In this document: positions 63,756 to 64,000 of the stretch, in pieces
Layout of the letters: each line of letters starts with the position of its first letter
Position numbering within the stretch: the first letter of the stretch is position 1
Assembly (NCBI GenBank): GCA_947497175.1
Contig: CANMFM010000003.1
Span: 62,001-126,000 of the forward strand
Source of the DNA: an uncultured Aquimarina sp.
Lineage (GTDB): Bacteria > Bacteroidota > Bacteroidia > Flavobacteriales > Flavobacteriaceae
DNA: 64,000 nucleotides
Direction of reading: 5' to 3'
The notes under the pieces: generated by a model
The model's input: the letters and a program-made list of their open reading frames with translations, nothing else
The model's database searches: none
Told to the model about the DNA's origin: nothing
Translations under genes and position numbers: made by a program

Positions 63756-64000
63756 ATGCCAGGATTTGAATTATTTGGTGCCGAAGAAAAAAAAGAGGTT
63801 CAGGATGTATTAGATAATGGAGTTTTAATGCGATATGGATTTGACCCTATGAGAAATGGTCATCATAAAGCATTAGAGTTAGAAAAGGACCTGGCCAGCA
63901 AAATGCAAACTAAGTATGCCCAGGTAGTATCTAGCGGAACCGCAGCATTAACTGTAGCTTTGGCATGTGCTGGTATTGGCTCTGGTGATGAGGTTATTAT
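63756..64000 (+). CDS. DegT/DnrJ/EryC1/StrS aminotransferase, 5' part only
   Basis: From ATG 63756 (MPGFELFGAEEKKEVQDVL) to the window end. ALELEKDLASKMQTKYAQVVSSGTAALTVALACAGIGSGDEVI is the PLP-fold N-terminal motif of this family, which makes amino sugars from 4- or 3-keto nucleotide sugars. Surface-polysaccharide genes would be expected further downstream, outside the window. Confidence 0.9.
   Translation, partial: MPGFELFGAEEKKEVQDVLDNGVLMRYGFDPMRNGHHKALELEKDLASKMQTKYAQVVSSGTAALTVALACAGIGSGDEVI

Noticed and set aside
1..64000. CRISPR arrays, insertion sequences, integrase or phage genes
   Set aside because: No regularly spaced repeats, transposase, integrase or terminal inverted repeats were seen. 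The only direct repeats are the small ones reported.

Overview
The window looks like a chromosome segment of a marine-type Flavobacteriaceae bacterium (Bacteroidota). A genus such as Aquimarina is plausible but is inference only. The evidence is the low GC content, a type IX secretion C-terminal sorting domain, TamB and CcsBA proteins of the Bacteroidota type, A-rich leaders with almost no Shine-Dalgarno sequences, and several promoters of the Bacteroidota form (TTG, about 20 nt, TAnnTTTG). No phage, integrase, insertion sequence or CRISPR array was seen.

Layout. 0-16 kb is mostly housekeeping: tamB (cut by the window edge) divergent from tsaD, then rsmE, a type IX-secreted protein, a phytase-like lipoprotein, a flavin split-barrel protein, a DUF1223 gene broken by one in-frame stop, DUF4159, a SpoU methyltransferase, an AI-2E family permease, a THUMP-like methyltransferase and two secreted unknowns. 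A tRNA Ser-Pro-Arg cluster with a clear promoter and terminator follows, then a decayed GIY-YIG nuclease gene. 16.7-23.2 kb holds a complete tripartite RND efflux system. 23.7-29.6 kb holds a SpoIIAA-like protein, a large metallophosphoesterase-like/beta-barrel fusion whose phosphatase motifs are eroded, and small proteins.

30-42 kb is the most unusual part. It has two paralogous 118-119 aa proteins of unknown function, a receiver plus five-PAS histidine kinase pair, a metalloprotease-like lipoprotein, a MarR regulator, a degenerate GNAT, an RpoD-like second sigma factor directly followed by a divergent bS21 ribosomal protein, several tiny genes, proC, and an ECF sigma/anti-sigma pair. Two widely separated promoters here carry nearly the same large palindrome, one upstream of a paralog and one upstream of a 49-codon membrane protein, which suggests a local regulon. 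42-44 kb is a MarR plus S41 protease operon. 44.1-49.8 kb is an error-prone polymerase cassette (exonuclease-GIY-YIG, DinB-type polymerase, short DnaE) behind one palindromic operator.

50-64 kb holds a NarL-type regulator with a TPR histidine kinase, small unknown genes, the CcsBA cytochrome c synthetase, a DUF2520/KdsC/XTPase operon, a CPBP protease, two tandem homologous small-RNA-like units each with its own promoter and terminator, an NhaC-type antiporter, a thioesterase, a nitroreductase, and the start of a DegT/DnrJ aminotransferase cut by the window end.
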